Of a stretch of DNA of 64,000 nt, positions 62,986 through 64,000 are shown piece after piece; position 1 is the first letter of the stretch; each line of letters begins with the position of its first letter. The DNA comes from Spirochaetales bacterium. GTDB lineage: Bacteria; Spirochaetota; Spirochaetia; UBA9216. The notes below the pieces were generated by a model. It made no database searches. It was not told the origin of the DNA and saw only the letters and a list, made by a program, of their open reading frames with translations. The stretch lies in contig JAEINK010000024.1 of NCBI GenBank assembly GCA_016342585.1, forward strand, positions 1-64,000. The letters are read 5' to 3'. Both the position numbers and the translations under genes were made by a program.

Positions 62986-64000
62986 TTATCCGTCAGCCTT
63001 TAGAATCATTTTTCTATGCCAATCAAGGAGTTCTGCTTCCCCTTGTGGATCGGTCCCTGAAAGGTCCACCATAACCCGGAATACCGGTTCAGTTCCGGAA
63101 CCACGCATCCAGAGGTAGCCCACCGGTTGAGCGTTCCGATCAAGGAGTTCGATCTTCAAACCTCCCTTTTCAATTCCAGTACGAAATTCAGCTCCCATTC
63201 CCTCACGAGCTTCGGTTCCTTCATAATTTATTTCTCTGAAAGATGAGATTCCCCACCTTTCATTCAGCCATGATTTTTTTTCCTCCCACTGGGATAGAAA
63301 AATTTCCTCATACCGTTTTTTTAAGAGGATGTGATCCATGGTTTTTATTTTCATCAAAGCTTTATCCTCAAAAGCAGAGGTTGATGTAAAGGCGGGAAGG
63401 GTAGAGATAAGGTCGGAAAGGGTAAACCCCTCCCTGTATGAATCATCCTGCCCGGTAAGCCTGCACCAGTTTTTAAAAAGCTCTGGAAAAAGGAGGAGTT
63501 TAAGAATGGCGAATATTGTATTTAAAGGATCCCGAACTGCCGCCGGATGGGTAATATTCCCCCCGTTGGAACCTTCCCCAAGTATGGGCAGGTTAAATCC
63601 CGACTCTCTTGCCAGTCTCGCCCTGTTTACCACATTAGCCTCTCCTGTTTCAGCCCTGAATACCTGAGCATTTAAGGAATGAGCGATGGAATCAATTCTT
63701 AAAGAAGTAGGGCCATTTACCGCAACTCCGGACGGCCCTTTAAAGGCAGCATTTTCAGGATAAGTCGTTTTAAGATATTCAAGCCAGGAGAGTTCGCCAA
63801 GAACCGAAAGGGCAAAAACCTCCTGAGCCTCCAGGACCTCAGCTTTTTGGGTTGCATCATTGTAATATACAATATTGCCCCTATCCCCATCATTGTCGGG
63901 AACAAATCCCAGAATAAACCTTTTATCCTCCAGCCTCGCCGTCTCAAGTTCCTGCCGGCAGAGGTCAAGAGAAGCTCCTTCGGGGACTATCCTATGGGTA
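62986..64000 (-). CDS. Phosphoglucomutase/phosphomannomutase, 5' part beyond the window
   Basis: The reading frame is open to the window end (338 codons and a stop visible), so the start and the phosphoserine loop lie beyond 64000. The metal loop VPDNDGDRGN (DxDxDR type) is visible, then the sugar-recognition GPTSLRIDSIAHSL and GEGSNGG, and the phosphate-contact C-terminal domain RGSGTEPVFRVMVD. It interconverts hexose 1- and 6-phosphates. A GTG at 63633 is internal and not the start. Its stop is 1 nt from the AI-2E gene stop. Confidence 0.9.
   Translation of the reverse strand, partial: THRIVPEGASLDLCRQELETARLEDKRFILGFVPDNDGDRGNIVYYNDATQKAEVLEAQEVFALSVLGELSWLEYLKTTYPENAAFKGPSGVAVNGPTSLRIDSIAHSLNAQVFRAETGEANVVNRARLARESGFNLPILGEGSNGGNITHPAAVRDPLNTIFAILKLLLFPELFKNWCRLTGQDDSYREGFTLSDLISTLPAFTSTSAFEDKALMKIKTMDHILLKKRYEEIFLSQWEEKKSWLNERWGISSFREINYEGTEAREGMGAEFRTGIEKGGLKIELLDRNAQPVGYLWMRGSGTEPVFRVMVDLSGTDPQGEAELLDWHRKMILKADG

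Noticed and set aside
62986-63968. A frameshifted or broken phosphoglucomutase, suggested by two short minus-strand ORFs
   Set aside because: Reading the frame of the C-terminal ORF by hand shows no stop up to 64000 and the DNDGDR metal loop in that frame. The gene is intact but cut by the window end; the shorter ORF at 63717-63968 is a shadow frame.

Overview
The window looks like a chromosomal segment of a free-living, anaerobic or facultatively anaerobic spirochaete (Spirochaetales/Spirochaetaceae type). This is inferred from gene content, not from a marker gene. The pointers are several LPP20-type lipoproteins, a eukaryote-like hexokinase beside a LacI regulator, a periplasmic amino-acid-binding protein with a spirochaete-style N-terminus, a class III (oxygen-sensitive) ribonucleotide reductase, and a MinD-like/glycosyltransferase-like pair that I cannot match to a characterised system. 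Base composition is moderate and even by eye. Coding density is very high and no stretch over 300 bases lacks a gene. I see no rRNA, tRNA, CRISPR array, phage or insertion sequence.

Layout. 0-16.8 kb: an ArsR-family regulator and aroB, then a leftward cluster (sbcB, lipoprotein, nudC, DUF1883, DEAH helicase), a rightward operon (icd, membrane protein, TPR lipoprotein, exported protein, fused aroDE), a HAD phosphatase and a polysaccharide export/chain-length pair. 16.9-26.4 kb: ettA, an M16 zinc-protease lipoprotein, a polar amino-acid ABC transporter, a spore-photoproduct-lyase-like radical SAM protein and a LacI regulator. 26.5-33.2 kb: hexokinase, dGTPase and the anaerobic nucleotide-reduction operon nrdR-nrdD-(glycyl radical/redoxin protein)-nrdG. 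33.2-40.4 kb: the glycosyltransferase-like/MinD-like pair, a divergent exported transglutaminase-like protein, a CheY-like protein and ftsH. 40.4-47.3 kb: a hybrid sensor kinase with an HD-GYP response regulator, an IlvY-like LysR protein, an alpha/beta hydrolase and a tandem-MerR regulator. 47.4-51.7 kb: birA-bioY-ecfA-ecfT biotin uptake, MobB, a THEP1-like NTPase and a small HMA-like protein. 51.8-55.4 kb: three LPP20-type lipoproteins and a queuosine-precursor transporter. 55.5-61.8 kb: the type II fatty-acid synthesis genes (fabH alone; fabD-G-F-Z-K) and a gamma-carbonic-anhydrase-like protein. 61.9-64 kb: an AI-2E-family permease and a phosphoglucomutase cut off by the window end.

Most notable points. 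(1) The class III ribonucleotide reductase is split. NrdD stops after its CPxH/CPxC zinc site, and the glycyl-radical motif lies in the next protein, fused to a thioredoxin-like domain. The two reading frames are in phase and separated by a single TAA. (2) Many first-in-transcript genes lack a Shine-Dalgarno sequence and have a sigma70-like -10 box 5-8 nt before the start codon, suggesting common leaderless mRNAs. (3) A shared palindromic operator, TGTCGG...CCGACA-like, sits on the fabD and fabH promoters. (4) A BirA-type operator overlaps the birA start codon, NrdR-box-like pairs lie upstream of nrdR, and a TACGTATACGTA palindrome overlaps the promoter of a regulator with two MerR domains.
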